In this document: positions 7,747-16,652 of the stretch, piece after piece
How positions within the stretch are numbered: the stretch's first letter is position 1
How the letters are laid out: every line of letters begins with the position of its first letter
The notes under the pieces: model-generated
Databases searched by the model: none
Told to the model about the DNA's origin: nothing
What the model saw: the letters and a program-made list of their open reading frames with translations, nothing else
Source of the DNA: Frigoribacterium faeni
Lineage (GTDB): Bacteria > Actinomycetota > Actinomycetes > Actinomycetales > Microbacteriaceae
DNA: 64,000 nucleotides
Direction of reading: 5' to 3'
Assembly: GCF_011761235.1 (NCBI RefSeq)
Contig: NZ_JAAOYW010000003.1
Location: 1 to 64,000 of the forward strand
Position numbers and translations under genes: made by a program

Positions 7747-8426
7747 GAGAGGGTCTCCTCGGTGGGGTGCCGGGAGGCGTCGGGCTCGCCTGCGAGGTCG
7801 TGGTCGTGGTCTGCGTCGAACCGGGCGAGGGCCCGGGCGAAGCGGCTGTGGGGGGCGGCCGCGGCGGCGAGGCGGGCGTCGTCGATGGTGTCGACGTCGA
7901 CCAGCTCGGGCAGGGTGCGCACGCGCAGCCCCGCCTCGGCGAGCCGACGGAGCTGGTGGGCGCCCGTGTCGTCGCGCGACATGGGCACGCCGCGCAGCAG
8001 GTCGCCGGTGGGACGCTCGAGCCCGAGGGCCCAGAAGCCGCCGTCGTTGGCGGGGCCGAACCACGCGTCGACGTCGTCGGCCGGGTCGTCGAACGCGGGG
8101 GCGAGGTCGGCGACGGTGAGCTGGGGGGTGTCCATGCCGACGAGCACGGTCCGGCCGTCGACCTCGTCGAAGAGGGCGCCGAGCCGTGCGTCGAGGCCGC
8201 CGCCGATCTGGTGGATCACATCGAAGTCTTCGGAGCCGGACGGCGTTCGGTTGCCGTCGAAGAGCAGGACGCGCCGGGTCGCGGGCAGCCGGCGCACCAC
8301 GTCGAGGGTGTCCTGGATCGCCGCCGCGGCGACGTCGGCGGCCTGCTCGAGGCTGAGGGGAGGGTGCAGGCGGGTCTTGACCTTGCCGGGCAGCGTCTCT
8401 TTGCAGATCACCACGACCGTCGTCAT
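7743..8426 (-). CDS. DUF2064 (TIGR04282-type) glycosyltransferase-like protein
   Basis: A 227-aa GT-A-like protein with the DUF2064 hallmarks: start VVVICKETLPGKVKTRLHPPLS (substrate loop resembling nucleotidyl/glycosyl transferases), VLVGMDTPQLT and FGPANDGGFWALGL. Family members generally accompany GT2 dolichol-phosphate-sugar synthase-like genes and may use sugar nucleotides, but none is well characterised to my knowledge. The start overlaps the GT2 stop and the stop overlaps the methyltransferase start, so all three are translationally linked. The C-terminal ~25 residues are an acidic/His-rich tail. Confidence 0.78.
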   Translation of the reverse strand: MTTVVVICKETLPGKVKTRLHPPLSLEQAADVAAAAIQDTLDVVRRLPATRRVLLFDGNRTPSGSEDFDVIHQIGGGLDARLGALFDEVDGRTVLVGMDTPQLTVADLAPAFDDPADDVDAWFGPANDGGFWALGLERPTGDLLRGVPMSRDDTGAHQLRRLAEAGLRVRTLPELVDVDTIDDARLAAAAAPHSRFARALARFDADHDHDLAGEPDASRHPTEETLS

Positions 8427-9091
8427 CGTCCGGCCTCCCGCAGCAGCCGGGACATGTCGCCGACGGCCCGCGCGGTGCCCCGGATCGTGCCGGTCACCTT
8501 GCTGCGGCCCACGCGCGGCGCGTACGGCACGTCGAGCTCGCGGATGCGCCAGCCCGCCTCGGAGGCGCGCAGCACCATCTCGAGCGGGTAGCCGCTGCGG
8601 CGGTCGGCGAGCCCCAGGCCGAGCAGGCCCTCGCGGCTGGCGACGCGCATGGGGCCCAGGTCGTGCAGGGCGACGCCGGAGGCGCGGCGCATGAGGTGGG
8701 CGAGCACCCGGTTCGCGACCCGGGCGTGGAAGGGCCAGGCGCCGCGCGTCGTCGGTCGGCGACGGCCGAGCACGAGCTCGGCCTCGCCCGCGAGCACGGG
8801 GGCGGCGAGCAGGGGCAGGTCGGCCGGGTCCATCGACGCGTCGGCGTCGCAGAACGCGACGAACGGGGCGGTGGCGGCCTCGAGACCGGCGTGGGCCGCC
8901 GCGCCGAAGCCGCGCCGCGCCTCCTCGACCACCAGGGCGCCGTGGTCGCGCGCCACCTGCGCGGAGTCGTCGGTGGAGCCGTTGTCGACGACGATCGCGC
9001 GCCACCCCTCGGGCAGGCGCCCGAGCACCCAGGGCAGCGCCCCCTCCTCGTCGAGGCAGGGCAGCACGACGTCGACGGTGGGGATGCTCAT
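8423..9091 (-). CDS. family 2 glycosyltransferase (polyprenyl-phosphate sugar synthase-like)
   Basis: A 222-aa GT2 enzyme. The N-terminal strand VDVVLPCLDEEGALPWVL and VVDNGSTDDSA bind nucleotide, and the DxD-type metal motif is CDADASMDPAD (about residues 81-91). A single domain without membrane helices resembles dolichyl/polyprenyl-phosphate mannose or glucose synthases. It heads the GT2-DUF2064-methyltransferase operon. Minus-strand TAGGGT ends 7 nt before the ATG, with GGGAGG in between, so it may be leaderless or use a minimal leader. It probably makes a lipid-linked sugar donor for a GT-C enzyme such as the one at 3679-5133. Confidence 0.82.
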   Translation of the reverse strand: MSIPTVDVVLPCLDEEGALPWVLGRLPEGWRAIVVDNGSTDDSAQVARDHGALVVEEARRGFGAAAHAGLEAATAPFVAFCDADASMDPADLPLLAAPVLAGEAELVLGRRRPTTRGAWPFHARVANRVLAHLMRRASGVALHDLGPMRVASREGLLGLGLADRRSGYPLEMVLRASEAGWRIRELDVPYAPRVGRSKVTGTIRGTARAVGDMSRLLREAGR

Positions 9092-9098
9092 CCTCCCG

Positions 9099-9104
9099 AC
9101 CCTA
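9099..9104 (-). promoter_or_regulatory. -10 element of the GT2 operon
   Basis: Minus-strand TAGGGT lies 7 nt from the ATG at 9091. The spacer CGGGAGG could also act as a very close ribosome binding site. Confidence 0.5.
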
Positions 9105-9184
9105 CGGACGCCGCCTAAGAGGGGGCCGAGCCGGCCCCGGACTGGGGGTCGTGCGGCGTCCGTGCAGCCGGTCCGGGCCGGTCC

Positions 9185-9240
9185 GGGCGGGTCCGTCGGG
9201 GACGGGCCGTGTCGACGGACCGTCGACGACGGACCCGCCC
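9185..9240 (-). terminator. long inverted repeat, probable terminator after the epimerase
   Basis: Perfect 14-bp arms at 9185-9198 and 9227-9240 (GGGCGGGTCCGTCG and its complement) enclose a 28-nt loop, just downstream of the minus-strand epimerase stop at 9258. No T-tract follows. Confidence 0.5.
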
Positions 9241-9257
9241 GTGCCGCCCGCGGGTCG

Positions 9258-10358
9258 CTAGCCGGCGACGGCCGCCCGCAGCGGCGCGGTGGCGAACTCG
9301 CGCATGCCCGCCTCGAACGACACCGCCGGGGCCCAGCCGAGCTCGTCGCGCAGCCGCGCCGACGACGCGGTGACGTGCCGCACGTCGCCCGCGCGGTACT
9401 GGCCGGTGACGACGGGCGCGGGCCCGCCGGCCTCGCGGGCCAGCGCCTCCGCCATCTCGCCGATGGTGTGCACGGTGCCGCTGCCGACGTTGAAGGCCCG
9501 GAACGCGTCGGGTTCCTGCCCGGCGGTCCAGTCGAGCGCCGCGAGGTTCGCCGAGGCGACGTCGCGCACGTGGACGAAGTCGCGCCGCTGGGCGCCGTCC
9601 TCGTAGACGCGGGGAGCCTCGCCGCGCTCGAGCGCCGAGCGGAACAGCGACGCGACCCCGGCGTACGGGGTGTTCTGCGGCATGCCCGGGCCGTAGACGT
9701 TGTGGTACCGCAGGGCGGCGGCGCGGCCGCCGGTGCTGCGGGCCCACGAGGTCGCGAGGTGCTCCTGCGTCAGCTTGGTGATCGCGTAGACGTTGCGGGG
9801 GTCGAGCGGGGCGTCCTCGGCGATGAGCTGCGGCTCGAGCAGCTCGCCGTGGGCGTCGCGCGGGTCGAAGACCCCGGCGTCGAGGTCGGCGATGCGCCGC
9901 GGGGCGGGGCGCTCGGTCTCGCCCCGGCTCGTGCGGTAGCTGCCCTCGCCGTAGACGACCATCGACGACGCCACGACGAGCCGGTCGACGCCGGCCCTGT
10001 CCATGGCGGCGAGCAGCACGGCGGTGCCGTGCTCGTTGCTGTCGACGTAGTCGGGGGCGTCCTGGAAGTCGACGCCGAGGCCGACCTTCGCCGCCTGGTG
10101 GCAGACCGCGTCGACGCCGACGAGCGCCGCGTCGACGACGGTCGCGTCGCGCACGTCGCCGTGCACGAAGTCGACCCGAGGGTCGAGCGTCGGCGGGCCC
10201 CCGTGCACGTCGGGGCGCAGCGAGTCGAGCACGCGCACCGACCAGCCCCGGTCGAGCGCCTGCTCGACGATCGCCGAGCCGATGAAGCCGGCCCCGCCGG
10301 TCACGAGCAGCAGGCCCGGGGACGAGGAGGCGCCGGTCGCGTCGCCCACGCCGGTCAC
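9258..10358 (-). CDS. NAD-dependent sugar-nucleotide epimerase/dehydratase
   Basis: A 366-aa extended short-chain dehydrogenase. The NAD-binding motif is TGGAGFIGS near the N-terminus; SSMVVYGEG and the catalytic YAITKLTQE (YxxxK) are present, with RYHNVYGP typical of UDP-sugar epimerases. It probably interconverts or dehydrates a nucleotide sugar used by the neighbouring glycosyltransferases. The GTG at 10358 overlaps the mtnP stop (GTGA), so mtnP and this gene form one transcription unit. The pairing MTA phosphorylase-epimerase next to GT2 and DUF2064 genes is, from memory, also found in mycobacteria (Rv0535-Rv0540 region). Confidence 0.85.
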   Translation of the reverse strand: MTGVGDATGASSSPGLLLVTGGAGFIGSAIVEQALDRGWSVRVLDSLRPDVHGGPPTLDPRVDFVHGDVRDATVVDAALVGVDAVCHQAAKVGLGVDFQDAPDYVDSNEHGTAVLLAAMDRAGVDRLVVASSMVVYGEGSYRTSRGETERPAPRRIADLDAGVFDPRDAHGELLEPQLIAEDAPLDPRNVYAITKLTQEHLATSWARSTGGRAAALRYHNVYGPGMPQNTPYAGVASLFRSALERGEAPRVYEDGAQRRDFVHVRDVASANLAALDWTAGQEPDAFRAFNVGSGTVHTIGEMAEALAREAGGPAPVVTGQYRAGDVRHVTASSARLRDELGWAPAVSFEAGMREFATAPLRAAVAG

Positions 10359-11233
10359 GCCGTCGCCGACCGCACGGGACGCGCGAGCACCGCCGCCGTC
10401 GCCGACGCGGGCACCAGCTCGCGGGGCGCGTAGTCGTCGGGCAGGCCCGCGACGATGGCCTCGATCGCGGCGACTATGCGGGGCTGGGCCGCCGCGAGGC
10501 GGTCCATGACGAGCTGGTGGCTGACCGCGTCGTCGTCGTCGCCCTCCTCGGGCGCGAGGCCGGCGTCGCTGTCGGTGACGAACGAGATGTTGACCGCGCC
10601 CATGCCGAGCTCGAGGGTGAGGGGCACCTCCGGGTACATCGTCATGTTGATCGTGTGCGCACCGGCGGCGCGGAACCACAGCGACTCGGCGCGGGTCGAG
10701 AAGCGCGGGCCCTGGATGACGACGCAGGTGCCGGTCGCGGCGAACGGCTCGCCCTGCGCCTCGAGGGCCGAGACGGCGGCGGCGCGCAGCACCGGGTCGA
10801 ACGGGTCGGCGGCGACGAGATGCTGCACCGAGCCCTCCTCGTCGAAGAAGGTGTCGGGCCGGCCCCACGTGCGGTCGATGAACTGGTCGGTGACGACCAT
10901 CGTGCCCGGCGGGTACTCGGGGCTGACGCCGCCGACGGCCGACGACGATACGACGGCCCTCGCGCCGAGCGACGCGAGCGCCCAGACGTTCGCCCGGAAG
11001 TCGATGCGGTGCGGCGGCACCGAGTGGCCCTTGCCGTGCCGGGTGAGGAACGCCACGGTCCTGCCGCCCATCTCGCCGACGGTCACCTCGCTCGAGGTCG
11101 GCCCGTAGGGCGTCTCGACGACGTGGCTCGTCGCCGTGCCGGGCGCGAAGAGCGAGTACAGGCCGGAGCCGCCGATGACGGCGACCTCGACGCGGGGGAG
11201 GCCGGGGGACGAGGAGGAGGTGGTGTCGGTCAC
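10355..11233 (-). CDS. mtnP: S-methyl-5'-thioadenosine phosphorylase / purine nucleoside phosphorylase
   Basis: A 292-aa family 2 nucleoside phosphorylase. IGGSGLY near the start, LTRHGKGHSVPPHRI (phosphate/substrate loop), SSSAVGGVSP, QGPRFSTRAES and TINMTMYPEVPL are family signatures. It cleaves 5'-methylthioadenosine (or a purine nucleoside) with phosphate, salvaging purine and methylthioribose-1-phosphate. The MTMYPE segment favours MTA over inosine, but specificity is not certain. The GTG start at 11233 has TAGCGT 7 nt upstream. It is first gene of a pair with the epimerase, divergent from moeA by only 38 bp. Confidence 0.87.
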   Translation of the reverse strand: MTDTTSSSSPGLPRVEVAVIGGSGLYSLFAPGTATSHVVETPYGPTSSEVTVGEMGGRTVAFLTRHGKGHSVPPHRIDFRANVWALASLGARAVVSSSAVGGVSPEYPPGTMVVTDQFIDRTWGRPDTFFDEEGSVQHLVAADPFDPVLRAAAVSALEAQGEPFAATGTCVVIQGPRFSTRAESLWFRAAGAHTINMTMYPEVPLTLELGMGAVNISFVTDSDAGLAPEEGDDDDAVSHQLVMDRLAAAQPRIVAAIEAIVAGLPDDYAPRELVPASATAAVLARPVRSATA

Positions 11234-11239
11234 GCTCGC

Positions 11240-11246
11240 TACGCTA
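11240..11246. promoter_or_regulatory. overlapping divergent -10 elements (mtnP / moeA)
   Basis: The plus strand reads TACGCT at 11240-11245 (toward moeA) and the minus strand reads TAGCGT at 11246-11241 (toward mtnP, 7 nt before its GTG). Both TAnnnT hexamers share five bases, so polymerase binding in one direction should exclude the other. This explains the 38-bp divergent gap. Confidence 0.55.
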
Positions 11247-11271
11247 GCGACGACCGCCGTGAGAGGAACCC

Positions 11272-12522
11272 GTGCGCACAGTCGAGCAGCACCAGAGCAC
11301 CGTCCGGGCCCTGGTGGAGGAGGCGCTCGCGAGGCGCCCTGTGGAGTCGCTGCCGGTCGACCCGGCCCGCATCGCGGCCGAGCCCGAGCGGCACCGCCGC
11401 CGCGTGCTCGCCGCCGACGTCGTCGCCCCGCTCGACCTGCCGCCCTTCGCCAACTCGCAGATGGACGGCTACGCGGTCACGGCCGCCGACGCCGCCCGCG
11501 ACGCCGACGTCGACCTGCTGGTCGTCGACCCCGTCCCCGCCGGGCGCGTCGGGCCCCCGCTCCGCCCCGGCACGGCCGCGCCGATCATGACGGGCGCCGC
11601 GGTGCCCGAGGGCGCCGTCGCGGTCGTGCCGATCGAGCAGGCCGACCCCGCGACGTTCCCCGCCGCGGGCAGCACCGCCCGGGTCGTGCTCCGGGGCCCC
11701 GTCGCCGAGGGCGCCTTCGTGCGGGCCGTCGGCAGCGACGTCGCCGCGGGCAGCGTCCTCCTCGCCGCCGGCACGGTGCTGACCCCGGCGCGCCTCGGCG
11801 TGCTGGCCGCCTCGGGGCTCGCGAGCGTCCCGGTCGTCCGCCGCCCGCGCCTCCTGCTGGTCTCGACGGGAGAAGAGCTGGCCGCGCCCGGCGAGCCGCT
11901 CGCGCCCGGCACGATCCACGACGCGAACGGCGCCGGCCTCGCCGCCGCGCTGGTCGACGTCGGCGTCGACGTCGTCGTCGAGCGCGTCCCGGACGACGCC
12001 GACGCCCTGCTCGCCGTCGTCGCCCGGCACGCCGACGGGGTCGACCTCGTGCTCACCACCGGCGGGGTCAGCGCCGGCGCCTACGAGGTGGTGCGCGACG
12101 CCTTCGAGGCCGCCGGCGTCGTCTTCGGGCACGTCGCCATGCAGCCCGGGGGGCCGCAGGGCTGGGGCACGCTCACCGTGCACGACCGGGCCCTGCCCGT
12201 CGTGTGCTTCCCCGGCAACCCGGTCAGCGCCCTGGTCTCGTTCGAGGCGTTCCTCCGCCCGGTGCTGCACGACGCCACGGGCGTCGGCGCCCCGCGGCGG
12301 CGGCGCACCGCCGTGATGGGCGAGGCGGCCGACTCGCCCGTCGGCAAGCACCAGCTGCGCCGCGGCCGGATCGACGTCGACGGCCGCGTCGTCCTCGTCG
12401 GCGGGCCGAGCTCGCACCTGCTCGCGGCGCACGCCGCCGCCACCGTCCTCGTGCACGTGCCGGTCGGCGTCGACCGGCTCGACGAGGGCGACGAGGTCGT
12501 AGTGTGGTCGCTCGATGAGTGA
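11272..12522 (+). CDS. moeA: molybdopterin molybdenumtransferase
   Basis: Inserts molybdenum into adenylylated molybdopterin, the last step of cofactor assembly in the cytoplasm. The 416-aa protein shows MoeA hallmarks: LPPFANSQMDGYAV, PIMTGAAVPEGA, the central MogA-like domain with STGEEL, IHDANG and TTGGVSAGAYE, and the late CFPGNPVSA segment followed by domain IV. A GTG start at 11272 is preceded by GAGAGGAAC. Its 3' end overlaps moaC by 8 bp, opening the moeA-moaC-moaB-moaE operon. No moaA, moaD or moeB lies in the window. Confidence 0.93.
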   Translation: MRTVEQHQSTVRALVEEALARRPVESLPVDPARIAAEPERHRRRVLAADVVAPLDLPPFANSQMDGYAVTAADAARDADVDLLVVDPVPAGRVGPPLRPGTAAPIMTGAAVPEGAVAVVPIEQADPATFPAAGSTARVVLRGPVAEGAFVRAVGSDVAAGSVLLAAGTVLTPARLGVLAASGLASVPVVRRPRLLLVSTGEELAAPGEPLAPGTIHDANGAGLAAALVDVGVDVVVERVPDDADALLAVVARHADGVDLVLTTGGVSAGAYEVVRDAFEAAGVVFGHVAMQPGGPQGWGTLTVHDRALPVVCFPGNPVSALVSFEAFLRPVLHDATGVGAPRRRRTAVMGEAADSPVGKHQLRRGRIDVDGRVVLVGGPSSHLLAAHAAATVLVHVPVGVDRLDEGDEVVVWSLDE

Positions 12523-13033
12523 CGACGTGCACCCCGCCCCGGCCGCGTCGACCGGGCAGCAGCCCGACGGCGGCCTCACCCACGTCCGCCCCGACGGCAG
12601 CGCCCACATGGTCGACGTCACGGGCAAGCCCGAGACCCGCCGCGAGGCCGCCGCCCAGGCCGTGCTCACGACCCGTGCCGACGTCGTCGCCCGGCTCGTC
12701 GACGGCACCCTGCCCAAGGGCGAGGCGCTCGGCACCGCGCGCGTCGCGGGCATCATGGCGGCCAAGCAGACGCCCGCCCTCATCCCGCTCTGCCACCCCC
12801 TCCCGCTCGGGGCGATCACGGTCGACTTCGAGGCCGACGAGTCGTCGGTCACCGTCGTCGCCCGCGTGCGCACCCGGGGCGTCACCGGCGTCGAGATGGA
12901 GGCGCTGACCGCCGCGACCGTCGCCGCCCTCACCCTCTTCGACATGGTCAAGGCCGTCGACCACCTCGCCGTCATCGGCGACGTCAAGGTGCTCGAGAAG
13001 AGCGGCGGCAAGTCCGGGGACTGGTCGCGGTGA
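12515..13033 (+). CDS. moaC: cyclic pyranopterin monophosphate synthase
   Basis: Catalyses, after MoaA, formation of cyclic pyranopterin monophosphate. The 172-aa protein has an N-terminal extension of ~20 residues, then MVDVTGKPETRREA, AKQTPALIPLCHPLPL with the catalytic-region CHPLP, GVEMEALTAATVAALT, DMVKAVD and the C-terminal KSGGKSG. All are diagnostic of MoaC. The ATG at 12515 overlaps the moeA end by 8 bp and the stop overlaps the next GTG. Confidence 0.94.
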   Translation: MSDDVHPAPAASTGQQPDGGLTHVRPDGSAHMVDVTGKPETRREAAAQAVLTTRADVVARLVDGTLPKGEALGTARVAGIMAAKQTPALIPLCHPLPLGAITVDFEADESSVTVVARVRTRGVTGVEMEALTAATVAALTLFDMVKAVDHLAVIGDVKVLEKSGGKSGDWSR

Positions 13034-13554
13034 CGACGCCGGCCGATCCCGCCGACCCGGCCCGCGCCTCCTCGGGGGCCGTCCGTCGCGGGGTCGTCGT
13101 CGTCGCGTCGACCCGGGCCGCGGCCGGCACCGCCCCCGACCTCACCGGCCCCGTCATCCGCGACTGGTTCGCCGCCCGCGGCTGGCAGGCCGACGAGCCC
13201 GTCGTCGTCGCCGACGGCGAGGCCGTGGGCGCGGCGCTCGCCGCGGCCCTCGAGCAGGGCGTCGACGCCGTCGTCACCACCGGCGGCACCGGCGTCTCGC
13301 CCACCGACCGCACCCCCGAGCAGACCGCGCCCCTGCTCGACCGCGAGATCCCGGGCATCGCCGAAGAGCTGAGGAGGCGCGGCACCGCCGCCACCCCCAC
13401 GGCCGTGCTCTCGAGGGGGCTGGCGGGCGTCGCCGGCCGCACCGTCGTCGTCAACCTGCCCGGGTCGCGCGGGGGAGTGCGCGACGGGCTCGCCGTGCTC
13501 GACCCGCTGCTCGACCACCTGCTCGACCAGCTCTCCGGAGGCGCCCATGACTGA
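13030..13554 (+). CDS. moaB: molybdopterin adenylyltransferase (MogA/MoaB family)
   Basis: A 174-aa single-domain MogA/MoaB protein that adenylylates molybdopterin to activate it for MoeA. The family signature TTGGTGVSPTDRTPEQT (about residues 78-94) and the late NLPGSRGGVRDGLAVL loop are clear. The GTG at 13030 overlaps the moaC stop (GTGA), and its own end overlaps moaE by 8 bp. The N-terminal ~18 residues are an Ala/Pro-rich extension. MoaB versus MogA naming is by convention only. Confidence 0.88.
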   Translation: MTTPADPADPARASSGAVRRGVVVVASTRAAAGTAPDLTGPVIRDWFAARGWQADEPVVVADGEAVGAALAAALEQGVDAVVTTGGTGVSPTDRTPEQTAPLLDREIPGIAEELRRRGTAATPTAVLSRGLAGVAGRTVVVNLPGSRGGVRDGLAVLDPLLDHLLDQLSGGAHD

Positions 13555-14011
13555 CCCCGACTCCGTCGCCCCCGCCGCGGGCCCCAGCGGACGCGTGCTG
13601 CTCGCCGAGGTGGTCGACGTGCCCCTCTCGACGGCGGAGTGCGGCGTGATCGTGTCGAGCCGGGCCTCCGGGGCCGTCGTGACGTTCGAGGGCGTCGTCC
13701 GCGACCACGACGAGGGGCGCGACGTGGCGGCGCTGCACTACGAGCGGCACCCGTCGGCCGGCGACGTGATGCGCGAGGTCGCCGAGCAGATCGCGGCCGA
13801 GCACCCGGCCGTCACCGTCGCGGTGCAGCACCGCGTCGGCGACCTCGAGATCGGCGACGTGGCCCTGGCCTGTGCCGTCGCGTCGGCCCACCGCGCCGAG
13901 GCGTTCGCCGCCTGCTCGGCCCTGGTCGACCTCGTCAAGGAGCGCCTGCCGATCTGGAAGCGCCAGGCGTTCGTCGACGGCACCGACGAGTGGACGGCGT
14001 CGCTCGGCTGA
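13547..14011 (+). CDS. moaE: molybdopterin synthase large subunit
   Basis: Catalytic subunit (154 aa) that converts cyclic pyranopterin monophosphate to molybdopterin using sulfur from MoaD thiocarboxylate. Visible motifs: GAVVTFEGVVRDHDEGRDV, LHYERHPSA, HRVGDLEIGDVAL, AHRAEAFAAC and, near the end, VKERLPIWKRQ containing the active-site lysines. It is last in the moeA-moaC-moaB-moaE run. Its partner MoaD is not in the window and must lie elsewhere. Confidence 0.94.
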   Translation: MTDPDSVAPAAGPSGRVLLAEVVDVPLSTAECGVIVSSRASGAVVTFEGVVRDHDEGRDVAALHYERHPSAGDVMREVAEQIAAEHPAVTVAVQHRVGDLEIGDVALACAVASAHRAEAFAACSALVDLVKERLPIWKRQAFVDGTDEWTASLG

Positions 14012-14041
14012 CGCCCGTCCGGCCGGTCAGGCGGCGTCGCC

Positions 14042-14047
14042 TACGCT
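14042..14047 (+). promoter_or_regulatory. -10 element of the ABC-F gene
   Basis: TACGCT ends 6 nt before the GTG at 14054, in a 42-bp gap after moaE; a leaderless arrangement. Confidence 0.55.
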
Positions 14048-14053
14048 CGTCAG

Positions 14054-15868
<1,815 letters not shown>

Positions 15869-15894
15869 CGCTCGTCCGGCGGGGCGCGCCCGCC

Positions 15895-15948
15895 GAGTGG
15901 TCGGGTCCGGTCGCCGGTGAGGCTCGGGTCGACCGGGACCGACCACTC
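15895..15948. terminator. bidirectional hairpin terminator
   Basis: Eighteen-base arms 15895-15912 and 15931-15948 are complementary with one mismatched pair, around an 18-nt loop. It lies between the convergent ABC-F and MarR genes. Confidence 0.65.
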
Positions 15949-15970
15949 GCCGTCGGCGCGGGCGGCGGGC

Positions 15971-16498
15971 TCAGTCGCCGAGCGTCAGGCTGAGCCGGCG
16001 CAGCAGGTCGGCGAGCCGCTGTTCGTCGCCCTCGCCCAGGTCGGCGAGGAGGCGGCGCTCGGCAGCGAGGAGGCGCTCGATCGCCGCGTCGACGGCCGCG
16101 CCCCCGGCCCGGGTCAGCCGCACGCGGACGCCGCGCCCGTCGAGGGGGTCGGTGCCCCGCTCGACGAGGCCGCGGGCCACGAGGCGGTCGATCCGGTTCG
16201 TCATGGCGCCGCTCGACACGAGCGTCTGCTGCAGCAGGGCCTTGGGGCTCAGCGCGTAGTCGCCGCCGGCCCGGCGCAGGGCCGAGAGCACGTCGAACTC
16301 CCACTGCTCGAGGTCGCTGGCGACGAAGGCGTCGCGTCGGGCGCGGTCGAGGTGCTTGGCGAGGCGGCCGACGCGCGAGAGCACGTGCAGCGGCGCGAAG
16401 TCGAGGTCGGGGCGCTCGTGCGACCAGGCCGCGACGATCCGGTCGACCTCGTCGCTGTGATCGGCGCGCCCTCTTCCAATCTGGGACTCATTGGGCAT
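15971..16498 (-). CDS. MarR family transcriptional regulator
   Basis: A 175-aa winged-helix regulator. LSRVGRLAKHLDRARR starts the dimerisation region; the HTH is seen at ALSPKALLQQTLVSSGAMTNRIDRLVARGLVER (about 85-117), followed by the wing DPLDGRGVRVRLTRAG. MarR proteins usually control efflux or detoxification genes next to them. Here the usual upstream partner is missing because the foreign island begins directly at the start codon (16498). The gene's native promoter may therefore have been replaced. Whether it is still expressed is unknown. Confidence 0.85.
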   Translation of the reverse strand: MPNESQIGRGRADHSDEVDRIVAAWSHERPDLDFAPLHVLSRVGRLAKHLDRARRDAFVASDLEQWEFDVLSALRRAGGDYALSPKALLQQTLVSSGAMTNRIDRLVARGLVERGTDPLDGRGVRVRLTRAGGAAVDAAIERLLAAERRLLADLGEGDEQRLADLLRRLSLTLGD

Positions 16499-16652
16499 GA
16501 CCGCACTCTTTCATACGATGACAGGCCGAGCCGAGACCGCACTTAATGGACTCCTCAATGGCAGTTTTCCGAGAGCCTTCGACAAGGGCGGCTGCAACGA
16601 CTCAGATACCCCGGCCATGATTGCTAGGGTCTTCCTAAAGAGAAGGAAAACG
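16499..16652. other. left junction and leader of the foreign operon
   Basis: AT-richer sequence begins abruptly at the MarR start codon. No integrase gene, insertion sequence or obvious direct repeat was found here. The only clear signals are the extended -10 (16622-16630) and a purine-rich ribosome binding site AAAGAGAAGG just before 16653. Confidence 0.5.
16622..16630 (+). promoter_or_regulatory. extended -10 promoter of the four-gene island
   Basis: TGCTAGGGT combines an extended TGn with a TAnnnT hexamer 22 nt upstream of the methyltransferase ATG, leaving room for the AAGAGAAGG ribosome binding site. No matching -35 was found, which is tolerated by extended -10 promoters. Confidence 0.4.

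Noticed and set aside
11234-11271. Molybdenum-cofactor riboswitch before moeA
   Set aside because: The gap to the divergent mtnP start is only 38 bp, too short for that element.
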